DNA from: an uncultured Planococcus sp.
Lineage (GTDB): Bacteria > Bacillota > Bacilli > Bacillales_A > Planococcaceae
Direction of reading: 5' to 3'
DNA: 64,000 bases
Assembly: GCA_947502505.1 (NCBI GenBank)
Contig: CANNAE010000002.1
Location: 62,001-126,000 of the forward strand
The position numbers and the translations under genes were made by a program. Position 1 is the stretch's first letter; each line of letters opens with the position of its first letter. This document shows positions 1 to 9,375 of this stretch, one piece after another. The notes under the pieces were generated by a model, which worked only from the letters and a program-made list of their open reading frames with translations, had not been told where the DNA came from and did not search any database.

Positions 1-51
1 GAATGCGCCGGCTGCCAAAAAACTAAGAAATGCTTCCAAAGGCCAGTTCAT
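1..51 (-). CDS. Threonine/serine exporter partner subunit, 5' fragment
   Basis: Only the first 17 codons are inside the window (MNWPLEAFLSFLAAGAF), starting with ATG at 49-51 behind a strong AAGGAGGAG ribosome site at about 54-62. The hydrophobic start and the position directly downstream of a ThrE/DUF1212 gene suggest the small ThrE_2 (DUF3815) membrane subunit that completes split threonine/serine exporters. That assignment is inferred from context because the rest of the gene lies outside the window. Confidence 0.6.
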   Translation of the reverse strand, partial: MNWPLEAFLSFLAAGAF

Positions 52-63
52 TCGATCTCCTCC

Positions 64-819
64 TTAAAATGACAATACGATGGCGATGCCGGCCCCGATG
101 GCGAAGGCCGTCAGAAACGCTTCTGCCCCCATCGAGAGCCCAGATACAAAATGGCCAGCCATCATGTCGCGCACTGCGTTGGTGATCAATAGCCCCGGCA
201 CCAGCGGCATGACTGAACCGATGATGATGGTATCGGGGTCGTTCCCGAATCCGCTATAGACTGCGAGCACTGCCAAGGTCCCGATGGCGACAGCCCCGAT
301 AAATTCCGCGAAAAATTTAACCCTCGTTTTTATGAGTACCATCTCCACAATATAAAACCCAATGCCCCCGATTACGAAAGCAAACGGAATGTCCGCCCAG
401 CCCCCGCCCATTAAAATCAGGAAGCAGGCACTGGCGACTGCTGCGGCGAGCACTTGCAGCCATAAAGGAAACAAATAATGGTTTTTTTCGATTTCCGTCA
501 TTTCTTCATACGCTTGCTGTAAGGTCAGCTGGCCTGCTACGAGGCGTCTGGAGACAGCGTTGACGCGCGCCACCCGCTCGAGGTCGGTGCGGCGCCCATG
601 TATGCGCACGAAGCGTGTCGGCAAATCATTGCTCGGGGAAAACATGATGCCTGCTGGAGTCACAAAGCAATGGGAATCCATCATGTTTTGCGAAACCGCC
701 ATCCGGATCATCGTATCTTCCACCCGGTAGGTCTCTGCGCCGCTTTCCATCATGACTTTTCCGGCCAAGAGAAAACAATCCAGCGCAAGTTCTCTTCTGA
801 CTTCCGATATTTCGGCCAT
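64..819 (-). CDS. Threonine/serine exporter family protein (DUF1212/ThrE)
   Basis: This 251-residue membrane protein has the ThrE N-terminal signature (ESGAETYRVEDT near residues 25-36), then FVTPAGIMFS, followed by about five hydrophobic segments in the C-terminal half. The family exports threonine and serine. The start at 819 is preferred over an upstream ATG because a GGGGGAG site lies five bases ahead of it. The next gene leftward begins 12 bases after its stop and looks like the second half of the same split exporter, so the two probably form a heteromeric transporter. The substrate is inferred from the family. Confidence 0.85.
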   Translation of the reverse strand: MAEISEVRRELALDCFLLAGKVMMESGAETYRVEDTMIRMAVSQNMMDSHCFVTPAGIMFSPSNDLPTRFVRIHGRRTDLERVARVNAVSRRLVAGQLTLQQAYEEMTEIEKNHYLFPLWLQVLAAAVASACFLILMGGGWADIPFAFVIGGIGFYIVEMVLIKTRVKFFAEFIGAVAIGTLAVLAVYSGFGNDPDTIIIGSVMPLVPGLLITNAVRDMMAGHFVSGLSMGAEAFLTAFAIGAGIAIVLSF

Positions 820-873
820 CTGGTCTCCCCCCTTTTTCTTCTGTACCATCATACCGCAGGCAAGGCAAAATTA

Positions 874-898
874 AAACGCTCCGGTTACCGGAGCGTTT
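874..898 (-). terminator. Intrinsic terminator of the alcohol dehydrogenase gene
   Basis: A near-perfect inverted repeat (AAACGCTCCGGT / ACCGGAGCGTTT) lies just downstream of the gene ending at 910. On the minus strand it is followed by a T-rich stretch. It separates this gene from the ThrE operon. Confidence 0.85.
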
Positions 899-909
899 CA
901 ACGGCATCT

Positions 910-2049
910 TTATGGTTTCAAAATGACCTTGGTGCATTCGTCTTCGTGGTCATTGAAAATTTGGTATGCTTCACTTGCTTTCTCAAGCGGCACGATATGG
1001 GAGATGATCTCGCGCGGGTCGAACTCGCCTTTTTCAATTTTATCGAGAAGCATCGGCATTAAGTGGATGACTGGCGCTTGCCCCATTTTCATCGTCACGT
1101 TGCGCTCAAACAGGTTGCCGAGCGGGAATTGGTTATAGGTCAATCCGTAAACGCCCGTCAATTGGATGGTCCCGAATTTGCTGACGGCATCTTTCGCGAT
1201 ATCGATGGCGCTCAATGTCCCGCCTTGCAGCATCAGTTTCTGCTGAACCGCTTCGGCAGTCGATTTTTTCCCGTCCATCCCTACGCAATCGATGACGACG
1301 CGTGCGCCGCCTTTCGTCAGTTCATGGATCAGGGCGCCTGTATTGTCATGCTGGCTGAAGTCGACGATTTCCACATTGTTCATCTTTTTCGCTTTTTCCA
1401 TCCGGTACGGCAACTCATCCACCGCAATAACCCGTGCCGCGCCTTTCATCCAGGCAAACTTTTGGGTCATGAGCCCGATCGGACCGCAACCAAGCACGAC
1501 GACCGTGTCGCCTTCTTTGACTCCAGCGTTCTCGACACTCCACCAGGCGGTTGGCAGTACGTCTGATAGGAACAGTACCTGTTCGTCTTCAAGCTCCGAC
1601 GATTCCGGAATGACGAGCGGCATATAATTAGCATAGGGGACGCGCAGATATTCCGCTTGGCCGCCTGAATAATCGCCGTAGCGTTCCGTCAGGCCGAAAT
1701 AGGCACCCGTATCGAAATGGGGATTGCCGTTTGAGTTATCGCATTGGCTTTCCATTTCGTGTGAGCAATAGAAGCAATGGCCACAGCTGATGTTAAATGG
1801 CAAGACGATGCGGTCGCCTTTTTTCACTTTGGTGACGTCCGGCCCCGCCTCTTCCACAATGCCCATCGGCTCGTGGCCGATGACGGTGTTTTTAGTAGTG
1901 GGCAAAGCTCCTTGATAAATGTGCAAGTCCGTGCCGCAAATGGCGGTGGAAGTTATTTTTACGATAATGTCATCGCGTTTTTGGAGTTCCGGGTCTTTGA
2001 CTTCTTTGACCTGCATATCTTTTGTTCCTTGAAACGTTACTGCCTTCAT
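910..2049 (-). CDS. Zinc-dependent alcohol dehydrogenase, formaldehyde-dehydrogenase-like
   Basis: A 380-residue medium-chain dehydrogenase/reductase. Visible features are the catalytic zinc region (CGTDLH near 38, GHEPMG near 61), a structural zinc cysteine cluster (CGHCFYC...C near 92-105) and a Rossmann motif (GCGPIG). These resemble the glutathione-independent formaldehyde dehydrogenase branch, but the true substrate cannot be told from sequence. The ATG at 2049 has a GGGAGGG site and is preferred over an in-frame start five codons earlier. It appears to be a single-gene unit with its own terminator. Role: NAD(P)-linked oxidation of an alcohol or aldehyde in the cytoplasm. Confidence 0.85.
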   Translation of the reverse strand: MKAVTFQGTKDMQVKEVKDPELQKRDDIIVKITSTAICGTDLHIYQGALPTTKNTVIGHEPMGIVEEAGPDVTKVKKGDRIVLPFNISCGHCFYCSHEMESQCDNSNGNPHFDTGAYFGLTERYGDYSGGQAEYLRVPYANYMPLVIPESSELEDEQVLFLSDVLPTAWWSVENAGVKEGDTVVVLGCGPIGLMTQKFAWMKGAARVIAVDELPYRMEKAKKMNNVEIVDFSQHDNTGALIHELTKGGARVVIDCVGMDGKKSTAEAVQQKLMLQGGTLSAIDIAKDAVSKFGTIQLTGVYGLTYNQFPLGNLFERNVTMKMGQAPVIHLMPMLLDKIEKGEFDPREIISHIVPLEKASEAYQIFNDHEDECTKVILKP

Positions 2050-2148
2050 AGTTTTCCCTCCCATTTTGATATCAGAATATTGTTGTTATTCCCGTTTTCT
2101 GTAAGTACAAACGTTTAATTTCCCTTCCCTCACTCCTCCTGAACAGGA

Positions 2149-2178
2149 AAAAGCGGACCTCTAGAAGAGATCCGCTTT
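2149..2178 (-). terminator. Intrinsic terminator of the beta-propeller gene
   Basis: AAAGCGGA / TCCGCTTT hairpin beginning 13 bases downstream of the stop at 2191, followed by a short T-run on the minus strand. Confidence 0.75.
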
Positions 2179-2190
2179 CAAGCTTCGATT

Positions 2191-4332
2191 CTATTGCATT
2201 GGCAAGCTGCCCAGTGATTCAAAGTCCGACAGGCGATAGCTTTTGATTTCCGCATTCGCCACAGTGTATAAGGCGTCTTTTGCATACGCCATGCGCTGGA
2301 CCGAGGTGTTCCAGTCTTCATAAGGCTGGTCGGACGCTTGGGTCAAATCGGCCGCTAATTCGATGCCTTGTGGGGTAATCGAATACAGCAAAGCGCCTTC
2401 TGCCTGAAATTCGATGTATTCCATGCCGTCTCCGTCATAGATCGATACCGGAAAACCGAAGAGGCTCTGTTGTTCGTGACGGAATAAAGCTTTATGGTCG
2501 TATTGCAGGGCTGAATAGGTGCCTGGCCCACCGATGATTTCCGTATCGGTTTCTTTCGGGTTACTCATATCGCTGACATCGAATAGCGAAAGCTTCATTC
2601 CGCCGGTAACGATGCGCGGCTCGCCGCCGCCTTTGACTGGCTCAATTCTGGTCTCATAGCCAAAGCCAATCAAATGATTTTCATCAAGCGGATGCAAATA
2701 ATTGGAAAATCCAGGTATTTTTAACTCTCCCAACACTTCTGGCGCAGCCGGATCTGAAACGTCGATGGCAAACAGCGGATCGGTTTCCCGGAAAGTCACC
2801 ATATACGCTCTACTGCCCATAAAGCGGACCGAGTAGATGCGTTCGCTCGGCGCCAAATCTTCCACTGAACCGACTTGCTCTAATTGCCCATCCAGAATGA
2901 ATAAATGGTTTTTCGGTTCGGAAGCCGGTTCCCAAGCGGCGCCTTCAGTAGTTGCCAAACGGAAATGCCCGTCGAATTCATCCATCGAGAATTGGTTCAA
3001 CAGGGATCCCCGGACGCGGGCGGAAGCGACAAATTCAACCGCTATGCCATCTAATCCGAATTTGAAAATTTCCGTATCTGCCTGCTGTGGCACCCACAGC
3101 GATGTATCTCCAAATTCCCCTTCAGCTGTCTCAAAAGCGGAGGCTGTCAAATAGAGGGATTGCTCGCTCATATACAATTGTTCATTGCCGCCCAAAAAGC
3201 CTTTTGTCGAAATTTCATTGGATGCCGGCGTTTCCAGGTTCAGGGAAGTGATGACACTATAACTTCCTTCCATCGTTCCTGGCAAGATGGTCAAATCTTC
3301 ATAAGACAGCGGTTCAAACTCTTCGTTTTTATTGGAATCGAACAAGCGCGGCCGCAGTTCGATGTCTGGCTGTTCTTCCAATATCCAATAGTTCGGGAAC
3401 ACATTGCTGACATAATGGAGTACGCCGTTCGATAAGCGCGCATTATTGAAAGATCCTTCATTGCCGAATTCCCGGATCAGTTTTGGGTTATCAGGCGAGC
3501 TTACGTCATAAAGAGAGACGACGGTGAGGCCGGAATAAGGCATGAAACTCTCCATTTCTGCTTCATCGTCCGTTTCCATTAACGAAAAGCGGCTTGAGAT
3601 GACGGCAAGCGTGCCATCTGACAAAAATAATTTTTCTGGATACGTTTCCCCGTCAAACTTCACCACTGATGCAAGCTCCATGTTTTCCGGGTCGCGGATA
3701 TCGGAAATTACGACACGCGACTCGCTGACGGAATACAAATAATCGCCATCGGTTTGCACGATGTCCCCTTCATCAATGCCTTCGACCTGGTTATTGGTAG
3801 ATGAGTGATCGCCACCGCCACCGATTCCGTTCGCTTCCCCCGAAGCACTATCTTCTGCTTCTTCCACCCCTTCACCGAATCCCCGGTAGAATGGATTGTC
3901 TTTTTGGAGTTTTAGCAAACGGGTAAAATACGTACGCAACTCTTCTTCACCAGCCAGGCTCTGGACTTCGTCTTGTATGGTGAACTCGATTTGGTTTGTC
4001 GACAGGCTTTTTAGGAAACTGTTCGACAAAGCCGCTTTGGTGACATGAAGCCTATAGTCCCCGCTAGCGATCGCTGGAACTTCAAGAGTCCGGCCGCCAT
4101 TGGCCAATTGCATATCGAGTTCAAGCTTTTGCCCGTTCGTGTCCGTGAGGTAAACCGCTCCTTTTTCGATCGCGTCCGCATCAAGCGGAGCGGAAAAATT
4201 CGCCCGCCAGCCGGATTCCGCAAGGGCAGTGGATGAACCGCTGATTGCCACATTTTCTGTCAGCAAAACAAACGCCAGGCCCGAAAATACCAAGAGAATC
4301 ACAGCTATCCACCACGCTCTGCTCCATCTCAT
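2191..4332 (-). CDS. Secreted/anchored beta-propeller domain protein with Ig-like domain
   Basis: About 713 residues. An N-terminal hydrophobic segment (WWIAVILLVFSGLAFVLL) acts as a signal or membrane anchor. It is followed by a SbsA/Big_5-like Ig domain (roughly 25-125), an acidic linker rich in Gly/Ser/Asn, then the long beta-propeller domain seen in PF09826-type proteins (blade motifs such as VVSLYDVSSPDNPKL and AIDVSDPAAPEVLGELKI). Function is unknown; the family is extracytoplasmic. The ATG at 4332 is chosen because it starts the signal sequence (MRWSRAWW) behind an AAAGGT site. It is monocistronic with its own terminator. Confidence 0.8.
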   Translation of the reverse strand: MRWSRAWWIAVILLVFSGLAFVLLTENVAISGSSTALAESGWRANFSAPLDADAIEKGAVYLTDTNGQKLELDMQLANGGRTLEVPAIASGDYRLHVTKAALSNSFLKSLSTNQIEFTIQDEVQSLAGEEELRTYFTRLLKLQKDNPFYRGFGEGVEEAEDSASGEANGIGGGGDHSSTNNQVEGIDEGDIVQTDGDYLYSVSESRVVISDIRDPENMELASVVKFDGETYPEKLFLSDGTLAVISSRFSLMETDDEAEMESFMPYSGLTVVSLYDVSSPDNPKLIREFGNEGSFNNARLSNGVLHYVSNVFPNYWILEEQPDIELRPRLFDSNKNEEFEPLSYEDLTILPGTMEGSYSVITSLNLETPASNEISTKGFLGGNEQLYMSEQSLYLTASAFETAEGEFGDTSLWVPQQADTEIFKFGLDGIAVEFVASARVRGSLLNQFSMDEFDGHFRLATTEGAAWEPASEPKNHLFILDGQLEQVGSVEDLAPSERIYSVRFMGSRAYMVTFRETDPLFAIDVSDPAAPEVLGELKIPGFSNYLHPLDENHLIGFGYETRIEPVKGGGEPRIVTGGMKLSLFDVSDMSNPKETDTEIIGGPGTYSALQYDHKALFRHEQQSLFGFPVSIYDGDGMEYIEFQAEGALLYSITPQGIELAADLTQASDQPYEDWNTSVQRMAYAKDALYTVANAEIKSYRLSDFESLGSLPMQ

Positions 4333-4402
4333 GAAAATCACGACCTTTCCCGTGCATTTACCCATTAGACCTTTCCAGCGCCGAAAAAGTTACAACCCGT
4401 TC

Positions 4403-5581
4403 TCAGCCGCCGGCATGCATGTCGCTGAATAGCTCCCGGAAGCGCTCAAATGGCGCTGCTGTATTGCCTCCACCTTGGGCTAGCGCAGCAGTTCCGCCTC
4501 CCTTGCCGTCTGTTTCGGCAAGCAAACGCTTTAAGGTCTCTCTCATATCTGCATCCCGTTCCTCACCGCGGGCACAGACCAGGCGGATGCTGCCGTCTTT
4601 TTGTGCTGCAAACAATGCGCAAATCGACGGATATTGCACCGTGGCGAGCTTGGCCAATTGCTGCAATTCCTTAACCGGCCGGTCGCCATAATTCCGGATT
4701 ACAAGACCCTCATCCGGGGACAAGGCTTGCGCTTCAGATAGCAGAAGTTGTTTTTTCAGTTCTACGATTTCTTTATCGGCCGCAATTTTTTCCGCCAGCA
4801 AAACATCTGCGGCTTGTGTTAATTCAGCAAGCGGGGCATTCAATTTACTAATCAATGCATCGCCCGTATCACTCAGTTTGCCGTAATGTTCCAGCGCGCG
4901 TTCTCCGCATAGAAAATAAAGACGCATGCCGCCTTTCGCTTTTTCTGTTCCAAGAATTTTCAACATCCCGATGCCGGCAGTATTGTCAGGATGGGTACCG
5001 CCGCACGCATTCAAATCGATGCCTTCCATTTCCACCAGGCGAATGTCGCCGCTGACAGCAGGAGGCTTTCGGAGATGCAATTGTTCAAGCTGCTGTTCAG
5101 TTACGAAACGGGTCCGGACCGGCAAGTGGCGCTGGATAATTCGGTTCGCTTCAAGCTCCACTTGGCGCAAAGTTTCCCGGCTGATCGATGCTTGGTGCAA
5201 ATCGATCGACACCCGCTCTTGCCCTAAATGGAAGCTGGCCGTCGTGTATCCATGCTGATCTTCCAATAAGGCGCTTAACAGATGCTGGCCGGCATGCTGT
5301 TGCATATGGTCCCATCTTCTCTGCCAATCCAGCGCCGCCATGTATTCGCCAAGCTCCAGCCGGCGGTCGAGGTAGTGGCGGATCTGCCCTTCATGGTTTT
5401 GCACATCCAACACTTCAGCCTCACCGATTGCGCCTCGGTCGGCCGGTTGCCCTCCCCCTTCCGGATAAAAACAAGTCTCGCCAAGAAGGACGTACGGCCC
5501 GCGTTCATCTGCTGCCGATTCGGCCACTTGAACGATTGTTTCCTTCAAATAAGGATCTTTATAATATAATTTTTCTGTCAT
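4403..5581 (-). CDS. Alanyl-tRNA editing protein (AlaX-L type)
   Basis: 392 residues resembling the editing half of alanyl-tRNA synthetase without the aminoacylation domain. It has the zinc/editing motifs HAGQH (near 96-100) and CGGTH (near 190), and a C-terminal DHHA1-like part (ELLQLAK..., GGGTAALAQGGGN). Long AlaX proteins deacylate mischarged Ser-tRNA(Ala) or Gly-tRNA(Ala) in trans. The ATG at 5581 is preferred over a GTG three codons upstream because AAAAGGAG lies eight bases ahead of it. It is divergent from the lipid kinase gene, with under 100 bases between. Confidence 0.88.
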   Translation of the reverse strand: MTEKLYYKDPYLKETIVQVAESAADERGPYVLLGETCFYPEGGGQPADRGAIGEAEVLDVQNHEGQIRHYLDRRLELGEYMAALDWQRRWDHMQQHAGQHLLSALLEDQHGYTTASFHLGQERVSIDLHQASISRETLRQVELEANRIIQRHLPVRTRFVTEQQLEQLHLRKPPAVSGDIRLVEMEGIDLNACGGTHPDNTAGIGMLKILGTEKAKGGMRLYFLCGERALEHYGKLSDTGDALISKLNAPLAELTQAADVLLAEKIAADKEIVELKKQLLLSEAQALSPDEGLVIRNYGDRPVKELQQLAKLATVQYPSICALFAAQKDGSIRLVCARGEERDADMRETLKRLLAETDGKGGGTAALAQGGGNTAAPFERFRELFSDMHAGG

Positions 5582-5676
5582 GGTTAGCACTCCTTTTCAC
5601 GGAATTTCGGCGATGCGTTTACTAGCCCTCCATAAGTGGAATGGTTTAGTAATGAGAAAGAATGGAGGACTTACGC

Positions 5677-6588
5677 ATGGCCGGATTCACGCATTCCGTA
5701 TTATTGTATAATGCCAAGGCAGGTGCGTCCACGTTGGATGCGGTAATGGGACAAGCAGTGCCGCAACTCGCCGCATCGTCTAAAACATTGGAACTGATCA
5801 AGACCGATTCCCCCGAAGAAATGGAATCGGTCTGCCGTTCTGCCGCTGAACGTGCAGATGCCCTTTTTGTCGCTGGGGGCGATGGCACTGTCCACTTGGC
5901 AGCACGTGTACTCAGTTCAATCGACAACCCGCCGCCGCTCGGAATATTGCCGAGTGGTACGTGCAACGATTTTGCCCGCACGATGAATATTCCTTTATAC
6001 CTCGATGAAGCAGCGAATAGCTTGAGCCAAGGCGAGCTGAAGCAAGTCGATACCGCCACCATCAACGAAGGCATTTTCCTGAATTTTGCCGGGATTGGCT
6101 TGATCACCGACGCTTCTGTCAATATCGACCCTAATTTGAAGGAACGTTATGGCAAACTCAGCTATTTCATGAGCGCGATGCAAACGATGAGACAGTCAGA
6201 GCTATTTGACGTGTCGCTGTCGATCGACGGCCAATCCTATGAAGAGGAAGCCGTCTTGGTCCTGGTCATGAACGGGAAATCCATCGGCACCCACCTGTTC
6301 CCGATGTCAGATATTGACCCGGAAGATGGGTTACTGGATGTTTTCATCATCCAAAGCTCGTCGTTCGCTGCTATACGCGAGTGGTTTTCTTTATCGAAAC
6401 CCCATCTTACGGCAGAAGACCTCGAGCATATCATCCACCTGCAAGGACGCGACATCGACATCCGCACAAACACCCCGATGGATATCGATACAGACGGGGA
6501 AATCTATATGCAGACGCCGGCTTCGATTCGCGTCCAGCCAGGAAAGCTCAATTTGCTCGTGCCAAAGGAAGAAGATATTTTCACATAA
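5677..6588 (+). CDS. Diacylglycerol/lipid kinase family protein (DagK/YegS-like)
   Basis: 303 residues with the DAGK catalytic signature GGDGTVHLAA (near 70), GTCNDFAR (near 98) and a C-terminal substrate-binding part with DTDGE. The family phosphorylates diacylglycerol or related lipids at the membrane. Which lipid is used here is not evident. The ATG at 5677 has GGAGG eight bases upstream; a nearer upstream ATG overlaps that ribosome site and is unlikely. The stop codon overlaps the terminator arm at 6587, which is half of the duplicated-terminator structure described separately. Confidence 0.88.
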   Translation: MAGFTHSVLLYNAKAGASTLDAVMGQAVPQLAASSKTLELIKTDSPEEMESVCRSAAERADALFVAGGDGTVHLAARVLSSIDNPPPLGILPSGTCNDFARTMNIPLYLDEAANSLSQGELKQVDTATINEGIFLNFAGIGLITDASVNIDPNLKERYGKLSYFMSAMQTMRQSELFDVSLSIDGQSYEEEAVLVLVMNGKSIGTHLFPMSDIDPEDGLLDVFIIQSSSFAAIREWFSLSKPHLTAEDLEHIIHLQGRDIDIRTNTPMDIDTDGEIYMQTPASIRVQPGKLNLLVPKEEDIFT

Positions 6589-6619
6589 AAAAGAACGGGC
6601 TCCATGCCCGTTCTTTTTT
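6587..6619 (+). terminator. Terminator copy 1 flanking repeat A
   Basis: 14-bp arms (AAAAAAGAACGGGC / GCCCGTTCTTTTTT) with loop TCCAT. It ends the lipid kinase transcript. The same arms recur at 6927-6959 on the other side of repeat A, flush with its ends, with a different loop. Confidence 0.92.
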
Positions 6620-6926
6620 CAGAGTGTTGAAGAAGTCTATAATCATCTATTAATAAAAAGAATGTGACACTATTCCACAATGAAAAAATTAACGAAATAT
6701 CTTAGTATTTGGAGAAGCGTTCGCTCGTAAACCCTTCTGCTCAATAATGCTTCGCATTACTTCGCAAAGATAAGTTCTCCCGTAGGTCGACCTTATCTTT
6801 CCTGTGGGACTAGCGGGTTTGAGAGACCCCGCAGGAACGAAGTGACGAGGAGGCTCGATACCCGCCCCACGGAAAGCGAGCGGTAAGCTTCGGAAAATAC
6901 GACTTTTTATCTTTCTCGACAGCCTG
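6620..6926 (-). repeat. Intergenic terminator-flanked repeat, copy A (307 bp)
   Basis: On the minus strand it begins CAGGCTGTCGAGAAAG and ends CTTCTTCAACACTCTG. This gives CAG/CTG termini with imperfect terminal inverted repeats, about 11 of 16 matching. Its body matches copies at 32010, 33623 and 45961: AAGCTTACCGC near the left end, GCCTCCTC, TGCGGGGTCTC, then GAGCGAACGCTTCTCCAAATACT. It codes for no convincing protein. It lies between convergent genes and is bordered on both sides by the same terminator hairpin. Confidence 0.88.
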
Positions 6927-6960
6927 AAAAAAGAACGGGCTTAATGCCCGTTCTTTTTTT
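6927..6960 (-). terminator. Terminator copy 2 flanking repeat A
   Basis: Same arms as 6587-6619 but loop TTAAT. It serves as terminator for the leftward acyl-CoA dehydrogenase operon ending at 6988. Stem identity with a diverged loop fits an old duplication under selection for hairpin function. Confidence 0.92.
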
Positions 6961-6987
6961 ATGGCCTCTTTTAAGCAGAAGCCGAGT

Positions 6988-8178
6988 TCATTCAAATGGC
7001 CAGGCAGGCAGCATGCGGTTCAATTCCCGGTCTTCGCGCTTGCCGAGCACATAGTCTGCCTGCATGATTGTATGGATTTCGCGGGTCCCTTCGTAGATCA
7101 CCGGCGCTTTGGAGTTGCGCAAATAGCGGGCAACCGGATAGTCGTCAGAATAGCCATAGGCGCCGTGGATCTGCACCGCATCGTCCGCCGCCCGATTGGC
7201 AAAATTGCACGCCTGCCATTTGGCGAGCGAAGTTTCTCGCGTATTGCGTTTGCCGCTATTCTTCAATTCACCTGCCCGGTAAACGAGCAATCGGCTCATC
7301 TGATAACCCGCTTCCATATTAGCGAGCATTTGCTGCACCAATTGATGTTCCCCAATCGGCTTTCCGAAAGTGGTGCGTGTCTTGCAATAATCAAGGCTTG
7401 CTTCAAGACAGGCCATCATCAAGCCGCATGCCCCCGCAGCAACGGTGAAACGGCCATTGTCGAGTGACGCCATGGCGATTTTGAACCCTTCCCCTTCCTC
7501 GCCCAGAAGGTTGCCAATCGGGATTCGTACATCTTCCATGAACAATTCACCTGTATTGCCGGCACGTATGCCGTATTTTCCTTTGATTGCCTTGGAAGAA
7601 AAGCCTTCACGCTCACGTTCGACGATAAAAGCGCTAATGCCTTTATGCGCTTTTTCTTTATCTGTATAGGCGAAAACAAGAAAATGGTCGGCTTGGTCGC
7701 ATAAGGAAATCCAGGTTTTCTGCCCATTCAATATATATTCATCGCCATCGCGTTTGGCAGTTGTCGACAGCGCCGCCACATCCGACCCCGCCCCCGGTTC
7801 GGTCAAACCAAAGGCGCCGATTTTCTCGCCTTTTGCCTGGGGAACCAAAAACTGCTGCTTTTGCTCTTCCGTTCCCCATTGCAAGAGCGACAAGGAATTC
7901 AGCCCGGTATGGACAGAAACAGCCGTACGGAACGTGGTATCGCCGCGCTCGAGCTCTTCACATACGATTGCCAGCGAATTATAATCCATGCCGCTCCCCC
8001 CGTAAGCCTCCGGAATGCACACCCCCATCAAGCCGAGATCGGCCAGCCGCTGCCAAATTTTCTGCGGAAAACTTCCTTCCGTATCCCAATCCTTGATATA
8101 AGGCATAATTTCCTCATCAACAAATTTCCGGACGGTCTTGCGCAACATCTGTTGCTCTTCGCTATGTTCAAAATCCAT
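6988..8178 (-). CDS. Acyl-CoA dehydrogenase, possibly glutaryl-CoA dehydrogenase
   Basis: 396 residues with the full acyl-CoA dehydrogenase fold: FGLTEPGAGSD near 123-132, WISL near 156 and the catalytic glutamate in IYEGTR (E363). The context TTFRTAVSV (R84) resembles the Arg-containing segment that binds the distal carboxylate in glutaryl-CoA dehydrogenases. With the lysine dehydrogenase and aldehyde dehydrogenase upstream in the same operon, oxidation of glutaryl-CoA to crotonyl-CoA is a reasonable inference, not proof. Start ATG 8178 has AAGGAGGG. It is the last gene of a three-gene leftward operon, 15 bases after its neighbour. Confidence 0.85.
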   Translation of the reverse strand: MDFEHSEEQQMLRKTVRKFVDEEIMPYIKDWDTEGSFPQKIWQRLADLGLMGVCIPEAYGGSGMDYNSLAIVCEELERGDTTFRTAVSVHTGLNSLSLLQWGTEEQKQQFLVPQAKGEKIGAFGLTEPGAGSDVAALSTTAKRDGDEYILNGQKTWISLCDQADHFLVFAYTDKEKAHKGISAFIVEREREGFSSKAIKGKYGIRAGNTGELFMEDVRIPIGNLLGEEGEGFKIAMASLDNGRFTVAAGACGLMMACLEASLDYCKTRTTFGKPIGEHQLVQQMLANMEAGYQMSRLLVYRAGELKNSGKRNTRETSLAKWQACNFANRAADDAVQIHGAYGYSDDYPVARYLRNSKAPVIYEGTREIHTIMQADYVLGKREDRELNRMLPAWPFE

Positions 8179-8193
8179 GCCGGTCCCTCCTTG

Positions 8194-9360
8194 CTAGTTC
8201 TGATGCGTTGGCCGTTGGACTGTTTCTTCAATAGTTACGCCGCGTTGCTTCATTTCAGCGATGTATTCAGCACCCGGCACGACCTGCTCCGGCGGATAGA
8301 CCCCGCGCTTTTCGATGCGCCCATCCGCAATCATTTGCGCCACTACGGAGATGCTGTAGGCGGTTGCCTGTGCCATCGCTGTCACTCCAGTCGATTCGTC
8401 ACGTATCGTCACCATTTCATACTGATACGCACATTCCTCCTGCTGCTTCGTTCCCGAAACCGTGACACGCAAAAGCACCGCATCTTTTTCATCTCCGAGT
8501 TCCGTTATCGGTTCGAGTACTTTCAATAACACTTCACGAAGTGAGACTTCGTGACCGCCTGCTGTCACTTTTCCTTCGCGGCTCGTCATGCCCAACTCGA
8601 CAAGCAACCGGAATTTATCGGCATGCCCCCGGTAACGGATCGTTTTGTATTCCAGTGAATCGACATCCCGGAAAGTTTCCGTCAACGTCGATGTGCCGCC
8701 CGATGTGTGGAAGGCTTCCAATTCACCGAAGCCATCGAACGCGATTGCTTCAATTTCCGATAACGATTCGACTTGCTTCAGCTCACCACTGCGGATGACC
8801 TGTGACGGGTCGGTGTAATGGTCAAAGACGCCTTCGAGCGAGAACACATGCTTGTACTCAATCGGCGGTTCCGGATGGAGCGGGATACCCCCGACATAAA
8901 TGCGGATTGATTCGACCTCATCCAACTGGCTTGCCCCATATCCGGTCAAGATATTGATCATGCCCGGCGCAACGCCGAGGTCCGGTATGACCGTCACGCC
9001 TTGTTTTGCTGCTTGTTCGTGCATGGCAAGCACTTTTTCTGTAGCGCCCCCGATATGCCCGCCAAGATCGACGGAATGAACACCGCATTCAATAGCGATT
9101 TCTGCCACTTTTTCATTGAACGTATAGAACAGCGCATTGATTACGACATCCGCCTGTGAGATGACTTGTTTCAATTGTTCATCGAGGCTTGCATCCATCT
9201 TTTCGACTTCAAGACGTGGGTCATTCAATTGCTGGCGGAAGGCTTCCGCTTTTTCAATCGTCCGGTCGGCTAAGATCACTTTCTCTACCTGCTTGTTGCC
9301 AAGCAAATCACGCGCCGCCTGTTTTCCCATCAGCCCTGCTCCGAGTACCGCAATTTTCAT
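8194..9360 (-). CDS. lysDH: Lysine 6-dehydrogenase (saccharopine dehydrogenase family)
   Basis: 388 residues with an N-terminal Rossmann motif ([15 protein letters not shown]). Segments including [19 protein letters not shown]-type sequence, [12 protein letters not shown] and [13 protein letters not shown] strongly recall the Geobacillus stearothermophilus lysine 6-dehydrogenase, as remembered rather than searched. The enzyme oxidises L-lysine to 2-aminoadipate 6-semialdehyde with NAD+. The next upstream gene encodes an aldehyde dehydrogenase suited to the product. Start ATG at 9360 has AAGGGGG upstream. The alternative, a generic saccharopine-dehydrogenase-like oxidoreductase, is less likely. 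Confidence 0.82.
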   Translation of the reverse strand: MKIAVLGAGLMGKQAARDLLGNKQVEKVILADRTIEKAEAFRQQLNDPRLEVEKMDASLDEQLKQVISQADVVINALFYTFNEKVAEIAIECGVHSVDLGGHIGGATEKVLAMHEQAAKQGVTVIPDLGVAPGMINILTGYGASQLDEVESIRIYVGGIPLHPEPPIEYKHVFSLEGVFDHYTDPSQVIRSGELKQVESLSEIEAIAFDGFGELEAFHTSGGTSTLTETFRDVDSLEYKTIRYRGHADKFRLLVELGMTSREGKVTAGGHEVSLREVLLKVLEPITELGDEKDAVLLRVTVSGTKQQEECAYQYEMVTIRDESTGVTAMAQATAYSISVVAQMIADGRIEKRGVYPPEQVVPGAEYIAEMKQRGVTIEETVQRPTHQN

Positions 9361-9375
9361 CTCTGCCGCCCCCTT

